Positions 26,930 through 35,991 of a stretch of 64,000 nucleotides of DNA are shown here, piece after piece. The position numbers were made by a program, and so were the translations under genes. The notes below the pieces were generated by a model, which made no database searches, was not told the DNA's origin, and saw nothing but the letters and a program-made list of their open reading frames with translations. The stretch is from positions 1 through 64,000 of the forward strand of contig CAYTMU010000017.1 in NCBI GenBank assembly GCA_964438975.1. The letters run 5' to 3'. Source of the stretch: Chryseosolibacter sp964438975. Its GTDB lineage: Bacteria; Bacteroidota; Bacteroidia; Cytophagales; Cyclobacteriaceae. Within the stretch, counting starts at the first letter, position 1; each line of letters opens with the position of its first letter.

Positions 26930-28378
26930 CTATTTTGATTCATTTTCAGCCGCCGGCAACAACTTGCCGAATGCTTTGTCGATATCCACTTTCGCAACAA
27001 CGGCGTCGTACAACGCGGTGTAATAATTGATCTGAGACTCCTTCAGCGCCGCCTCGGCATCAATCACCTCAAGATTGGATCCGACTCCTTGCTCGTACTT
27101 GATTTTCGTGACGCGCGCTACGTTCGCAGCAAGCGTGCTGTTCTCCCGCTGAGCTTCAAGCGATTTGATAGCGTTGAGATAATTCACGGTTGCCTGTCTA
27201 ATCTCAACATCGATGGCCGACTTGAGGGTTATGAAATTGTTCTCGACCTTCATAAGATTCAACTTCGCCTGTTGCAACCGATACGACCGTTGCAAGCCGC
27301 TAAAAATCGGGATGTTCAGATTCAAACCGAACGTAGAGGACGGATACCATTTGTCTGGTCCAAAATCAGGAGTATCCTCTACTCCCGTTGTCACGGTGCG
27401 GAAAATACCTCCGATATCAGGCGACTGTGTACTGTATCCGAGGTTGGCAAATGCTGTAAGACTTGGCAGCGCCGTCGAGAACTTGTTCCGGACATCGAGC
27501 TCTTGAAGCGCCTTGTTCGCCTCCAGCAATTGATAGTCACTCCGTTGCGTGTAATCCCAGTTCAGTTCGTAATTCTGAAGTATCGATTCATCCACTTGTA
27601 ACGACGCGATGTCGCCCGCAACATCGAGCGGCTGCGCCATTGGATAATTCATTTGAAACTTCAGAAGGTGGACAGCCAGTTCCTGCATATTGTAAAACTT
27701 ATCCCTTTCTACTACCAGGTTGTTCAGCGTAACGCGGATGCGATCAACGTCAATGCCTTCTGCAAACCCATTCTGATACAGCGCCTGGGTGGTCTTCAGG
27801 AGCGAATCCACGCGCGCGATGTTGTTGTCGAAAAGATCCATGCGATCCTTGTTGATCAAGACAGCGTAAAACGCTTTGGTGACATTCTGAATGGCCTGCT
27901 CCCGCGTCTGCACGCTGCTTCTGATCGACAATTCGCGGTACGCATTCGCCGCTTTCAATCCGACCAGGTAGGAGCCGTTGAACAGTATCTGGTTGATGCT
28001 CAGGGTAGCATTGCCCGAACTCTTCAGTTGGAAGAAGTTGGGCAATCCAACAACGTCGCCATCCTGGATCCCGGGAATACCGCTGAGGTCAAAAAAGCTC
28101 TCCTGTCCCTCGACCGGCGTGAAGTACTGCGCGAAGAATCGCGGAAGTTGCTGGTTGTGTAACACACCTACTGTCGCGTCTATCTGCGGTAGTCCGATAC
28201 CCCGCGTTTCCTTCACGCGCGCATCTGCGATCTCTTCGTCGATGGCAGCATTCTTCATCGCAACGGAATTATCCAATGCGTACTGAATGCATTCCTCGAG
28301 TGTCAGTTGTGTCTGCGCCAGCGTGGCGGCGGGTGTCGCCAGGGACAAAATGACGAACAATTGAAAGAAGCGTCTCAT
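26930..28378 (-). CDS. TolC-family outer-membrane efflux protein
   Basis: The outer-membrane channel of the tripartite pump, 482 residues. A signal peptide (FFQLFVILSLATPAATLAQ) is followed by LTLEECIQYALDNSVAM, the classic start of the first TolC helical repeat. A second repeat (LNYLNAIKSLEAQRENSTLAANVARV) and the terminal KYEQGVGSNLEVIDAEAAL segment complete the fold. It follows tetR with a 2-base gap and is cotranscribed with it. Confidence 0.94.
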   Translation of the reverse strand: MRRFFQLFVILSLATPAATLAQTQLTLEECIQYALDNSVAMKNAAIDEEIADARVKETRGIGLPQIDATVGVLHNQQLPRFFAQYFTPVEGQESFFDLSGIPGIQDGDVVGLPNFFQLKSSGNATLSINQILFNGSYLVGLKAANAYRELSIRSSVQTREQAIQNVTKAFYAVLINKDRMDLFDNNIARVDSLLKTTQALYQNGFAEGIDVDRIRVTLNNLVVERDKFYNMQELAVHLLKFQMNYPMAQPLDVAGDIASLQVDESILQNYELNWDYTQRSDYQLLEANKALQELDVRNKFSTALPSLTAFANLGYSTQSPDIGGIFRTVTTGVEDTPDFGPDKWYPSSTFGLNLNIPIFSGLQRSYRLQQAKLNLMKVENNFITLKSAIDVEIRQATVNYLNAIKSLEAQRENSTLAANVARVTKIKYEQGVGSNLEVIDAEAALKESQINYYTALYDAVVAKVDIDKAFGKLLPAAENESK

Positions 28379-28380
28379 AT

Positions 28381-29022
28381 TTATACAGGGGTTTTGAGCG
28401 GTTTTGTTGTGTATTCTTGCTTCGACTTGATGTACAGCTTTCTGCCTTTTTCGGACAATAGTCCAAAAACGAAATGATCGAATATCTGCATCTGTACCTC
28501 TGCAAGTCTGAATTTTTCGTGGGGGAAAATATCCTCATTAAAAGGAAGCTGGAGCATTTCCAGCCGCATTGAAGCGATCACTTCAGGATCGATCTCGGGT
28601 CTGAAGTATCCTTCCTTGATTCCTTGCCGGAGATTGCGCACAACACTCTCGCGGATAAAATTTTTTTTGTGGTCAAGCCACACCCTCCAGGCCCTCGGGT
28701 GATACTTCTGAAGGTCAAATAACAGCGAAGGATTCATATCCTGCAGGTAACGCTTCAAGAACGCCGACTGCTTCACCAATTCGTCGATCGCGTTTCGAGC
28801 CGACTGGCGAATGGTATCAAACTCCTTTGCGTCCCGGTCAAGGTGCGTTTTACACGTCACCGTGACGATATCTTCCTTGTCGGTAAAATGCTGATACAAT
28901 GTTTTCTTGGACACTGCGAGATGTCTCGCTATGTCATCCATTGAAACACTGCGCACCCCGTACCGCATAAAGAGCTCCTCGGCTCCCTGCTGTATTTTGT
29001 CCTTGATGCTTTTCTCTTCCAT
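28381..29022 (-). CDS. TetR-family repressor of the efflux operon
   Basis: A 213-residue TetR-type regulator. The N-terminal helix-turn-helix reads VSMDDIARHLAVSKKTLYQHFTDKED, and an alpha-helical ligand domain follows. It is the first gene of its own operon (tetR-tolC-adaptor-permease), so autorepression relieved by a pump substrate is the natural reading. A 10-bp inverted repeat covers its promoter just upstream. Its ATG is only about 8 bases from the -7 element, so the message would be nearly leaderless. Confidence 0.93.
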   Translation of the reverse strand: MEEKSIKDKIQQGAEELFMRYGVRSVSMDDIARHLAVSKKTLYQHFTDKEDIVTVTCKTHLDRDAKEFDTIRQSARNAIDELVKQSAFLKRYLQDMNPSLLFDLQKYHPRAWRVWLDHKKNFIRESVVRNLRQGIKEGYFRPEIDPEVIASMRLEMLQLPFNEDIFPHEKFRLAEVQMQIFDHFVFGLLSEKGRKLYIKSKQEYTTKPLKTPV

Positions 29023-29029
29023 GGGGGCG

Positions 29030-29059
29030 CAAAACTATGGAAACTTAGGTTATATCAAA
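29030..29059 (-). promoter_or_regulatory. Promoter of the tetR efflux operon
   Basis: On the minus strand TTTG (29059-29056) and TAGTTTTG (29037-29030) are 18 bases apart. They match the Bacteroidota -33 and -7 elements well. Both lie inside or at the edge of the inverted repeat at 29037-29068. Confidence 0.7.
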
Positions 29060-29068
29060 AGTTTCCAT
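29037..29068. promoter_or_regulatory. TetR operator: inverted repeat over the promoter
   Basis: ATGGAAACTT (29037-29046) and AAGTTTCCAT (29059-29068) are perfect 10-bp inverted arms with a 12-bp spacer. A further half-site, GTTTCC, lies at 29070-29075. The repeat covers the spacer between the -33 and -7 elements and overlaps both, so a bound dimer would block polymerase. No other copy was noticed in the window. Confidence 0.75.
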
Positions 29069-29146
29069 GGTTTCCTTTAACGGGTCCGCCATAATTTGGT
29101 TGAAAAAGCAGCCCTGAAATTTTTGAATTTATTTTCAGCAGAAGGT

Positions 29147-29506
29147 TCAAACGTTTGCATTACCGGAAGGCGTTTCTCTTGCGCACCATTTTTCGCGCAT
29201 CTTTTCTTTGAACCGCGCGCGTTCTTCCGGCGACATAGATGAAAACGTTTCCCGGAATTGGTGCTTCCAGGACGAACGACCACAATTGCAATGGCGTCCC
29301 CCCCACCCGCCGAATAAAATTCTTGCGAGCGCCAGGAGCCCTACTGCCTTCCAAAAGGTTATCTCGGGCCCCGAAAACAGTTCGGGTACCAGCCAATTCC
29401 AGAGCGCCATCGTTACCAGCCCGACCAGCAACAACACGGTAATGCCCAGGAGAACCATTTTTACCAACCACTTACCCTTATTCATATTATTGATGTTTTT
29501 ACGCAT
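29147..29506 (-). CDS. Small two-span membrane protein with HCNC motif
   Basis: A 119-residue protein I do not recognise. Two hydrophobic segments (about 17-37, LLGITVLLLVGLVTMALWNWL, shown in part, and about 49-64, FWKAVGLLALARILFG) precede GGRHCNCGRSSW and a charged helix (SMSPEERARFKEKMREKWC). The helix recalls Spy/CpxP-like proteins only loosely. The HCNC cluster could bind metal. It is 8 bases downstream of the ECF sigma gene, so it may act with it, possibly as a membrane regulator. Confidence 0.75.
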   Translation of the reverse strand: MRKNINNMNKGKWLVKMVLLGITVLLLVGLVTMALWNWLVPELFSGPEITFWKAVGLLALARILFGGWGGRHCNCGRSSWKHQFRETFSSMSPEERARFKEKMREKWCARETPSGNANV

Positions 29507-29514
29507 TCCTTCGA

Positions 29515-30072
29515 TTAGTCCAATTCCTCGTATACCTGCTGGAGCTTCCGTCTCAGCGCGAGGATTGCATAACGCTTACGAGACAGCAACGTGTTGATAG
29601 ACACACCTGTCTCCTCTGCGATCTCCCGGAAACTCCGGTCTTCCATTTCGTTGAGAATGAATATCTCGCGCTGTTCAGGTGGCAACTCCTCCAGAGCTTC
29701 CAGGATAGCTGTCCAGATAACTTCTCGAAACAAGGCGTCTTCCGGCGTGTTGCCGAGGTCGGGCAAAATTTCCTGAAGCGTCACAGGAATATCGTCCTCG
29801 GATCCCGTCTGCCAGAACAACTCCGCGCGTTGCGGGCGTGATGAATCCCGTCGGTAGCGGTCAATTATCTTATTTCGGGCAACCGAGAATAGCCAGGACG
29901 TTACCCGGTCAAGTGACTCGATCGTCTCGTAGCCGGCAACGAACTGGAAAAAGACATCCTGAAGGATATCCTCCGCTTCCTCAGAAGAGGACACGCGGTT
30001 GCGTATGAACGCCAAAAGCCGGTCTTTCTCCTTTCGAAACGTCTGTTCTTTCGCTTGCATGGCCAGATCCAT
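29515..30072 (-). CDS. ECF-type RNA polymerase sigma factor
   Basis: A 185-residue extracytoplasmic-function sigma factor. Region 2 is visible in SSEEAEDILQDVFFQF and TSWLFSVARNKIIDRYRR, and region 4 in ALEELPPEQREIFILNEM and SFREIAEETGVSINTLLSRK. There is no region 1.1 or 3. The next gene on the strand is a small membrane protein rather than a standard FecR-like anti-sigma factor. Targets are unknown. An in-frame ATG four codons in is an alternative start. Confidence 0.93.
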   Translation of the reverse strand: MDLAMQAKEQTFRKEKDRLLAFIRNRVSSSEEAEDILQDVFFQFVAGYETIESLDRVTSWLFSVARNKIIDRYRRDSSRPQRAELFWQTGSEDDIPVTLQEILPDLGNTPEDALFREVIWTAILEALEELPPEQREIFILNEMEDRSFREIAEETGVSINTLLSRKRYAILALRRKLQQVYEELD

Positions 30073-30179
30073 CGCACACCTTTAGGGACAGTGACGGCTT
30101 CTTGAGTTTATTATTTTATAAAAGCGTAAATTTTCGCAAAGATTGACAAAGTAGCCACGCCCTCCTACCCGCACGATCA

Positions 30180-31064
30180 ATGGTACAGGAAAGTTTTATC
30201 CATCACCGCAAGAATCTCCTGCACTATGTCAAAGTTGGAAACGGAAAACACCCGCTCCTGGTTTTCCACGGCTTCGGGCAGGATCACACATTGTATGTAC
30301 CCCTGACGAAATCACTCTCTTCAAAGTATACACTATACATCATCGACCTCTTCTTTCACGGCAAGAGCGAATGGAACGAAGGTGAGCGTCCGATAGATAA
30401 GAAAGAATGGAACGCGATCGTGCAGACGTTATTACACGAACAACAAATCGCCCACTTCTCAATACTGGCCTACAGCATGGGCGGAAAATTCGCACTCACC
30501 ACCCTCGAGGGATTTGCCAGTCGGATCCGCGACCTGATACTGATCGCACCCGATGGTATCAAAACCAACATCTGGTACAGTATGGCCACCTATCCGAAAG
30601 GATTGCGCAGATTGTTCAAGAGTATGATCAGTCGCCATAACCGTTTCGCGTGGATCGCCACTCGGCTTGCCAATTCAAAGCTCGTCGACAGAGGTCTCAT
30701 TCGCTTCGCTGATTTCCAGATGAATTCGGAAGAGAAACGCAGGCGCGTCTATTACTCATGGGTCGTCTTCCGACACCTGAAGTTTGACGTGAGAGAGATC
30801 GCAAGACTTCTGAACGGCAACGGTATCCGGTTGACGATGTTTACCGGTCAACACGACAAGGTGATCCAATCGAAGGACATGCGCCGCCTCCTCCGGCATG
30901 TAAAGGACTTCCACGAAGAGATACTGGACAGCGGACACACCGGACTGTTGAAGGAGGCCCTGCAGTTCATCGCAACGGAAGGTCGATACGATACCACACG
31001 AAACCCAAATGCCAGTACCCGCATCGAATCGAAAGCGCGCGGCGAAACTGAAAGAAAACCTTAA
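30180..31064 (+). CDS. Alpha/beta hydrolase
   Basis: A 294-residue alpha/beta-fold hydrolase. LVFHGFGQDH forms the oxyanion loop, the nucleophile serine is in LAYSMGGKF, the acid is probably D in TGQHDKVI, and the histidine is in LDSGHTGLL. There is no signal peptide, so it is cytoplasmic. The substrate is not evident; esters or C-C bonds are typical of the family. It is divergent from the sigma factor gene, and purL starts 73 bases after its stop. Confidence 0.88.
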   Translation: MVQESFIHHRKNLLHYVKVGNGKHPLLVFHGFGQDHTLYVPLTKSLSSKYTLYIIDLFFHGKSEWNEGERPIDKKEWNAIVQTLLHEQQIAHFSILAYSMGGKFALTTLEGFASRIRDLILIAPDGIKTNIWYSMATYPKGLRRLFKSMISRHNRFAWIATRLANSKLVDRGLIRFADFQMNSEEKRRRVYYSWVVFRHLKFDVREIARLLNGNGIRLTMFTGQHDKVIQSKDMRRLLRHVKDFHEEILDSGHTGLLKEALQFIATEGRYDTTRNPNASTRIESKARGETERKP

Positions 31065-31137
31065 CGCATTTTTGAACTTTGGTGAGCAAAAACTGCAAAA
31101 TGCTCGTATTTTTGCGGCGCATCCACGAATTCACTCA

Positions 31138-34100
31138 ATGATCTTATTCTTTCGAAAAAACAGCGCCTTCGTTTACACGGTTGGCGTGGAACAACCATTA
31201 CAGTCCGCAGATATCCAAAAACTGACCTGGCTTTTCGGAGGAGCTGAGTTTGTGGAGGAGTCCGTGGCATCCGGACTGTTCATCGGACCGCGCAAGGAGA
31301 TGATCACCCCCTGGAGCACCAACGCCGTCGAGATTACACAGACCATGGGAATACCCGGTATCCGGCGCATCGAAGAATTCAGACGGATCGATGATGCAAA
31401 CGCACCGTACGACCGCATGCTTGAAATGCTGTATCACGGGCTTAATCAGGATATCTACACCATCCATCATCAGCCGGAAGAGATCATCGACATTGACGAC
31501 ATTGCCGCTTATAACAAACAGGAAGGTCTCGCCCTCAACCAGGAGGAAGTTCAGTACCTGGAAGACGTTTCACGTCAACTAGGGCGGAAGCTCACCGACA
31601 GTGAAGTGTTCGGCTTCTCGCAGGTAAATTCCGAGCACTGCCGTCACAAGATATTCAATGGCACCTTTATCATCGACGGCGAACAGAAAGAACGGTCGCT
31701 TTTCCAACTCATCAAAGAAACGTCTAAACAAAACCCGAACTTTCTCGTCAGCGCCTACAAGGACAACGTTGCCTTTTTCAAAGGACCGAAGATCGAGTTC
31801 TTCGCGCCCGCCCGACAGGACGTTGCCGACTACTTTACGATCGAAGACTCCGACTCTGTCATCTCGCTGAAGGCCGAAACACACAATTTCCCCACCACCG
31901 TCGAACCATTCAACGGTGCCGCTACTGGATCCGGTGGCGAGATCCGCGACCGGCTCGCCGGCGGACGAGGATCTCTCCCACTTGCGGGCACAGCGGTCTA
32001 CATCACATCATATCCGCGACTTCAGGGCGGCAGAGTCTGGGAGAAAAAATTTCCTGCGCGAAAGTGGCTCTACCAGACACCGGAAGAGATTCTTGTAAAA
32101 GCATCCGATGGTGCATCCGACTTCGGCAACAAGTTCGGCCAACCACTTATCAGCGGAAGTCTTCTCACCTTCGAGCATTTTGAAGGAAGCAAAAAATACG
32201 GATTTGATAAAGTGATCATGCTTGCCGGCGGTATCGGATTCGGAAAAGCCCAAGACAGTCAGAAAGGACACCTGCAGGCTGGTGACAAGATCGTCGTCCT
32301 CGGCGGTGACAACTACCGAATCGGCATGGGCGGCGGCGCGGTGTCTTCCGTCGCCACCGGTGAATATGGAAATGCTATCGAGCTCAATGCCATCCAGCGT
32401 TCCAATCCCGAAATGCAGAAACGTGTGATGAACGCCATCCGGGCGATGGTAGAAGCGAAGGATAACCCGATCATCACCATACATGATCACGGAGCAGGTG
32501 GTCACCTCAACTGTCTGTCGGAACTACTCGAAGAGACAGGTGGCACGATCGACGTCGACAAGCTACCCGTAGGTGATCCTACGCTGTCCGACAAAGAGAT
32601 CATCTGCAACGAGTCTCAGGAGCGTATGGGAATCGGTATCCGGCAAGCCGACCTCGAGATACTCCAACGCGTGTCTGAGCGCGAGCGCGCACCTTTCTAT
32701 GTCGTCGGTGAAGCCACCGGTGATCAGCATCTTGAATTCAAGCGCGACGGCCAATCGCGGAAACCGATCTCGTTTGAAGTCGCACACCTCTTCGGATCCT
32801 CCCCGAAAACAGTACTTCAGGACTTCGCGCAACCGACAGACTTCGCTGAGGTACAATACGATCCCGCCAGGTTCATGGATTACCTGCAAAACGTATTGCA
32901 ACTCGAAGCCGTTGCCTGCAAGGATTGGCTTACCAACAAAGTCGACCGTTCTGTCACCGGTCGCGTCGCGACACAGCAGACATGCGGACCAATACAACTC
33001 CCGTTGAACAATGTCGGTGTAATGGCGCTCGATTTCATCAACCACAAGGGCGTGGCTACGGCCATCGGCCACGCGCCGGGCGCCTCGCTCGTCGATGCCG
33101 TGGCGGGAAGCAAGCTGGCAATAGCCGAAGCGTTGACGAATATCATTTTCGCTCCTCTCACCTATGGACTGGAAGGCGTTTCCCTTAGCGCAAACTGGAT
33201 GTGGCCGGCGAAGAACGCCGGTGAAGACGCACGACTCTACCAGGCCGTTGAATCTGTCGCTGCATTTGCAATCAGTCTCGGGATCAATATCCCGACGGGC
33301 AAGGATTCATTATCCATGGTTCAAAAATACCCTGGTGACGAAGTCGTGATCGCGCCAGGAACGGTCATCATCTCGGCGGCAGCCGAAGTGGAAGATATCC
33401 GCGGCACCATCACCCCAGCGCTCCAGCCAGTGAACGGCACGAATATCCTATACATCGACTTTTCCCGAGACGATCGCAAATTAGGCGGCAGCAGCTTCGC
33501 CCAAGTTCTCAACCTGCTCGGCAGCGACGCACCATCCATACGGAATGACGAGTACTTTAAACGAGCCTTCGGCGCAGTACAATCGCTTATCAAAGAAAAT
33601 CTCGTGCTCGCCGGACACGACATATCGGAAGGTGGGATGATCACGGCATTACTTGAAATGACGTTCTCCGTACCCCATGTAGGTATGAACCTCGACCTGA
33701 CGACGTTGAGTGATGACCTCGTCCTGACACTGTTCGCCGAAAATCCAGGCGTCATTCTTCAGGTGGATGACATCGACGCTGCCCAGCGCCTACTGGCTCG
33801 CGAGGAAATCGATGCGGTAGTTCTCGGAAACGTCACCTCCGAACGTACCCTGCGAATCCTTGCCACTGACGGCGCGCACACGCTCGACATCGACCCGCTG
33901 CGCGACACCTGGTATCGCACTTCTTACCTTCTCGACAGCAAGCAAAGGCCGGAGCGCATGGCCGCAGAGCGCTTCAGGAACTATAAGCACCAACAACTCG
34001 AATATATTTTTCCCGCCGCTTTTGACGGTCGGTTGGGAACCTATGGCATCGAGCGCACGCGCAGGACTCCGTCCGGCTTGCGAGCGGCGATCATCCGGGA

Positions 34101-34833
34101 AAAAGGCGTGAACGGAGATCGTGAAATGGCCTATGTACTATATCTCGCCGGGTTCGATGTGAAGGATGTTCACATGACCGACCTCATCGCAGGACGCGAA
34201 GACCTGTCGGACGTCCAGATGATCGTTTTCGTCGGTGGTTTCTCAAACTCCGACGTACTCGGATCAGCAAAAGGCTGGGCCGGTGCCTTCCTTTACAATT
34301 CTAAGGCCCGAAAGGCCCTTGATGATTTCTACAAACGCCCGGACACGTTAAGCCTGGGGGTATGTAATGGTTGTCAGCTCATGATGGAACTCGGATTGGT
34401 TTACCCCGAATGGCGCGAGCATCCGAAGATGCATCATAACGAATCCGGTAAGTTCGAATCGATCTTTGTCAACCTGACGATTCCTGAAAACAACTCGGTT
34501 ATGCTGAGTTCCCTGGCCGGCTCCCGTTTGGGAGTGTGGGTCGCTCACGGCGAAGGCAGATTCGACCTCCCGGCAGACCGCAGCCTGTATAACATTGCCG
34601 CAACCTACTCGCATAAAGACTATCCGGGAACACCGTCCGGCTCATTATTCTCTACCGCCGCACTCGTCTCGCATGACGGCCGGCACCTTGCCATCATGCC
34701 GCACATCGAACGGTCACTCTTCACATGGAACTGGCCTTATTACCCCGCTGGGCGAAAAAACGACGAGATCTCGCCGTGGATTGACGCATTCGTCAATGCG
34801 CGATTGTGGGCAGCAGAACACGCTGCGCGTTAG
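31138..34833 (+). CDS. purL: Phosphoribosylformylglycinamidine synthase
   Basis: Catalyses the fourth step of purine synthesis, FGAR plus glutamine and ATP to FGAM. This is the large single-chain form (1231 residues): an N-terminal domain, the two AIRS-like halves (AETHNFPTTVEPFNGAATGSG; later IPTGKDSLSM, GHDISEGGMI) and a C-terminal glutaminase (VCNGCQLMMELG with the nucleophile cysteine; late MPHIERSLF). I chose ATG 31138, since the longer frame extends back into the hydrolase gene. A hairpin with a T run follows. Confidence 0.97.
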   Translation: MILFFRKNSAFVYTVGVEQPLQSADIQKLTWLFGGAEFVEESVASGLFIGPRKEMITPWSTNAVEITQTMGIPGIRRIEEFRRIDDANAPYDRMLEMLYHGLNQDIYTIHHQPEEIIDIDDIAAYNKQEGLALNQEEVQYLEDVSRQLGRKLTDSEVFGFSQVNSEHCRHKIFNGTFIIDGEQKERSLFQLIKETSKQNPNFLVSAYKDNVAFFKGPKIEFFAPARQDVADYFTIEDSDSVISLKAETHNFPTTVEPFNGAATGSGGEIRDRLAGGRGSLPLAGTAVYITSYPRLQGGRVWEKKFPARKWLYQTPEEILVKASDGASDFGNKFGQPLISGSLLTFEHFEGSKKYGFDKVIMLAGGIGFGKAQDSQKGHLQAGDKIVVLGGDNYRIGMGGGAVSSVATGEYGNAIELNAIQRSNPEMQKRVMNAIRAMVEAKDNPIITIHDHGAGGHLNCLSELLEETGGTIDVDKLPVGDPTLSDKEIICNESQERMGIGIRQADLEILQRVSERERAPFYVVGEATGDQHLEFKRDGQSRKPISFEVAHLFGSSPKTVLQDFAQPTDFAEVQYDPARFMDYLQNVLQLEAVACKDWLTNKVDRSVTGRVATQQTCGPIQLPLNNVGVMALDFINHKGVATAIGHAPGASLVDAVAGSKLAIAEALTNIIFAPLTYGLEGVSLSANWMWPAKNAGEDARLYQAVESVAAFAISLGINIPTGKDSLSMVQKYPGDEVVIAPGTVIISAAAEVEDIRGTITPALQPVNGTNILYIDFSRDDRKLGGSSFAQVLNLLGSDAPSIRNDEYFKRAFGAVQSLIKENLVLAGHDISEGGMITALLEMTFSVPHVGMNLDLTTLSDDLVLTLFAENPGVILQVDDIDAAQRLLAREEIDAVVLGNVTSERTLRILATDGAHTLDIDPLRDTWYRTSYLLDSKQRPERMAAERFRNYKHQQLEYIFPAAFDGRLGTYGIERTRRTPSGLRAAIIREKGVNGDREMAYVLYLAGFDVKDVHMTDLIAGREDLSDVQMIVFVGGFSNSDVLGSAKGWAGAFLYNSKARKALDDFYKRPDTLSLGVCNGCQLMMELGLVYPEWREHPKMHHNESGKFESIFVNLTIPENNSVMLSSLAGSRLGVWVAHGEGRFDLPADRSLYNIAATYSHKDYPGTPSGSLFSTAALVSHDGRHLAIMPHIERSLFTWNWPYYPAGRKNDEISPWIDAFVNARLWAAEHAAR

Positions 34834-34843
34834 GTACCACATT

Positions 34844-34883
34844 ATCCCCACCAGGGTTGCCTGAGAACCGGGGATTTTTTTTT
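34844..34883 (+). terminator. Probable purL terminator
   Basis: ATCCCC (34844-34849) pairs with GGGGAT (34870-34875), followed by TTTTTTTTT. The stem is short and the loop is 20 bases, so strength is uncertain. Confidence 0.6.
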
Positions 34884-35034
34884 GCCTATTCCGGCCTATC
34901 CTCCGTCATTTTTCGCCGGAAATCAAAATGCCTGTCGCAAATGCCTTTGCCGTGCAAAGGTTTCCTTTCGGTCTGTGCCCGGGTCTTGTTTTTTTAGGTT
35001 ATATTCAAATCGTGATTTAATGATCTGCTGGCCT

Positions 35035-35616
35035 ATGAAGAAATTGTTTACTCCCCTTTGGCTGCTAGCCTTGCTTGGACTCGCTTCCTGTCTTGGCTAC
35101 AAGGAACTTCCGGTGGAATACGACTACAGTTACAAAGGGAATTTCAAGAAGTACCGGACGTTCGATATCATGAAGCCCGCCGGACTCAACGATACGACGA
35201 TGGTCAATGACCTCATTGAGAAATCGATCGTCGCCCGGATGAAATTCCTCGGTTACCGTCAGGCATCCAACAAACCTCACCTGATCATCGGTTTCAAGAT
35301 GTTCTCAGACAGCCTCAAATTCAACGGTTACAATCAGCCCGACATTGAGGAGTGGGTGCGCAACCAAAAAGAGGATCTCGAATACGATCCGCAGAAGTTC
35401 CATCTGAAGACCGGTACGCTGTTGATCCAGTTCTATGACCGCCGTCAGAATCGATCTATCTGGCAGGGGTATGCCACGACCATGTACGGCACCATCGACT
35501 TCAATAACTCCCGGCACCTGCGAAACGCTGTGATCTCCATTCTCGACAAATACCGTTTCTGGGCAGAAGGATTCCTGGAAGGCGGCGTCACCAGCATTGA
35601 CGATCACGAATTGTGA
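35035..35616 (+). CDS. DUF4136 lipoprotein
   Basis: A 193-residue exported lipoprotein. I chose ATG 35035, which starts MKKLFTPLWLLALLGLASC with lipobox LASC. The mature part has the DUF4136 pattern: PVEYDYSYKGNFKKYRTFDI at its start and a later SIWQGYATTMYG segment. The family occurs across Gram-negatives with unknown function, probably in the periplasm or outer membrane. It is a single gene between purL and tRNA-Gln. Confidence 0.87.
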   Translation: MKKLFTPLWLLALLGLASCLGYKELPVEYDYSYKGNFKKYRTFDIMKPAGLNDTTMVNDLIEKSIVARMKFLGYRQASNKPHLIIGFKMFSDSLKFNGYNQPDIEEWVRNQKEDLEYDPQKFHLKTGTLLIQFYDRRQNRSIWQGYATTMYGTIDFNNSRHLRNAVISILDKYRFWAEGFLEGGVTSIDDHEL

Positions 35617-35704
35617 TTCCGCCGACCGGTCGTGTAATGTTCATCTGGCCGCAAATTTTCAAGGTAATTGCTGCCTGTTCATACCATTTTTAAAAAATAG
35701 TAAC

Positions 35705-35712
35705 TACCTTTG
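35705..35712 (+). promoter_or_regulatory. -7 element (TACCTTTG) upstream of tRNA-Gln
   Basis: An exact TAnnTTTG match 113 bases before the tRNA. I see no clear -33 element. If used, the primary transcript has a leader of roughly 105 bases. Confidence 0.4.
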
Positions 35713-35824
35713 CAGACCCAAAATCAAGCCCAAAAGGCGGTTTTTGGTCTTATCAGTCTTCCATTGCCAATTGGCAGCAAGGCTGGCAAGCGTTTTTTTG
35801 CAGGATTTTGAACTTGAAGGATAT

Positions 35825-35897
35825 TGTCCGATGGTGTAACTGGCAACACGCCTGATTTTGATTCAGGAAAGTCCAGGTTCGAGCCCTGGTCGGACAA
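35825..35897 (+). tRNA. tRNA-Gln (anticodon TTG)
   Basis: The acceptor stem TGTCCGA (35825-35831) pairs with TCGGACA (35890-35896), and A35897 is the discriminator. The anticodon arm is CCTGA-TTTTGAT-TCAGG with anticodon TTG. The T arm reads CCAGG-TTCGAGC-CCTGG. CCA is not encoded. It is the only tRNA I see in the window. Confidence 0.95.
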
Positions 35898-35903
35898 CCC
35901 TGG

Positions 35904-35934
35904 AAATCCCGTTCAAAATTGAACGGGATTTTTA
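35904..35934 (+). terminator. Strong terminator after tRNA-Gln
   Basis: AAATCCCGTTCAA (35904-35916) and TTGAACGGGATTT (35919-35931) form a perfect 13-bp inverted repeat, followed by TTTAC. The innermost pairs will open to form the loop. It starts 6 bases after the tRNA. Confidence 0.88.
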
Positions 35935-35991
35935 CTTTGAATTCTTAACGACCCTCGGAAAGATCGTTACGATAAATTGTTTTTTTGAGCG

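Noticed and set aside
31009..31137. Upstream extension of purL
   Set aside because: It runs back over the end of the hydrolase gene. The ATG at 31138 begins the family-like N-terminus.
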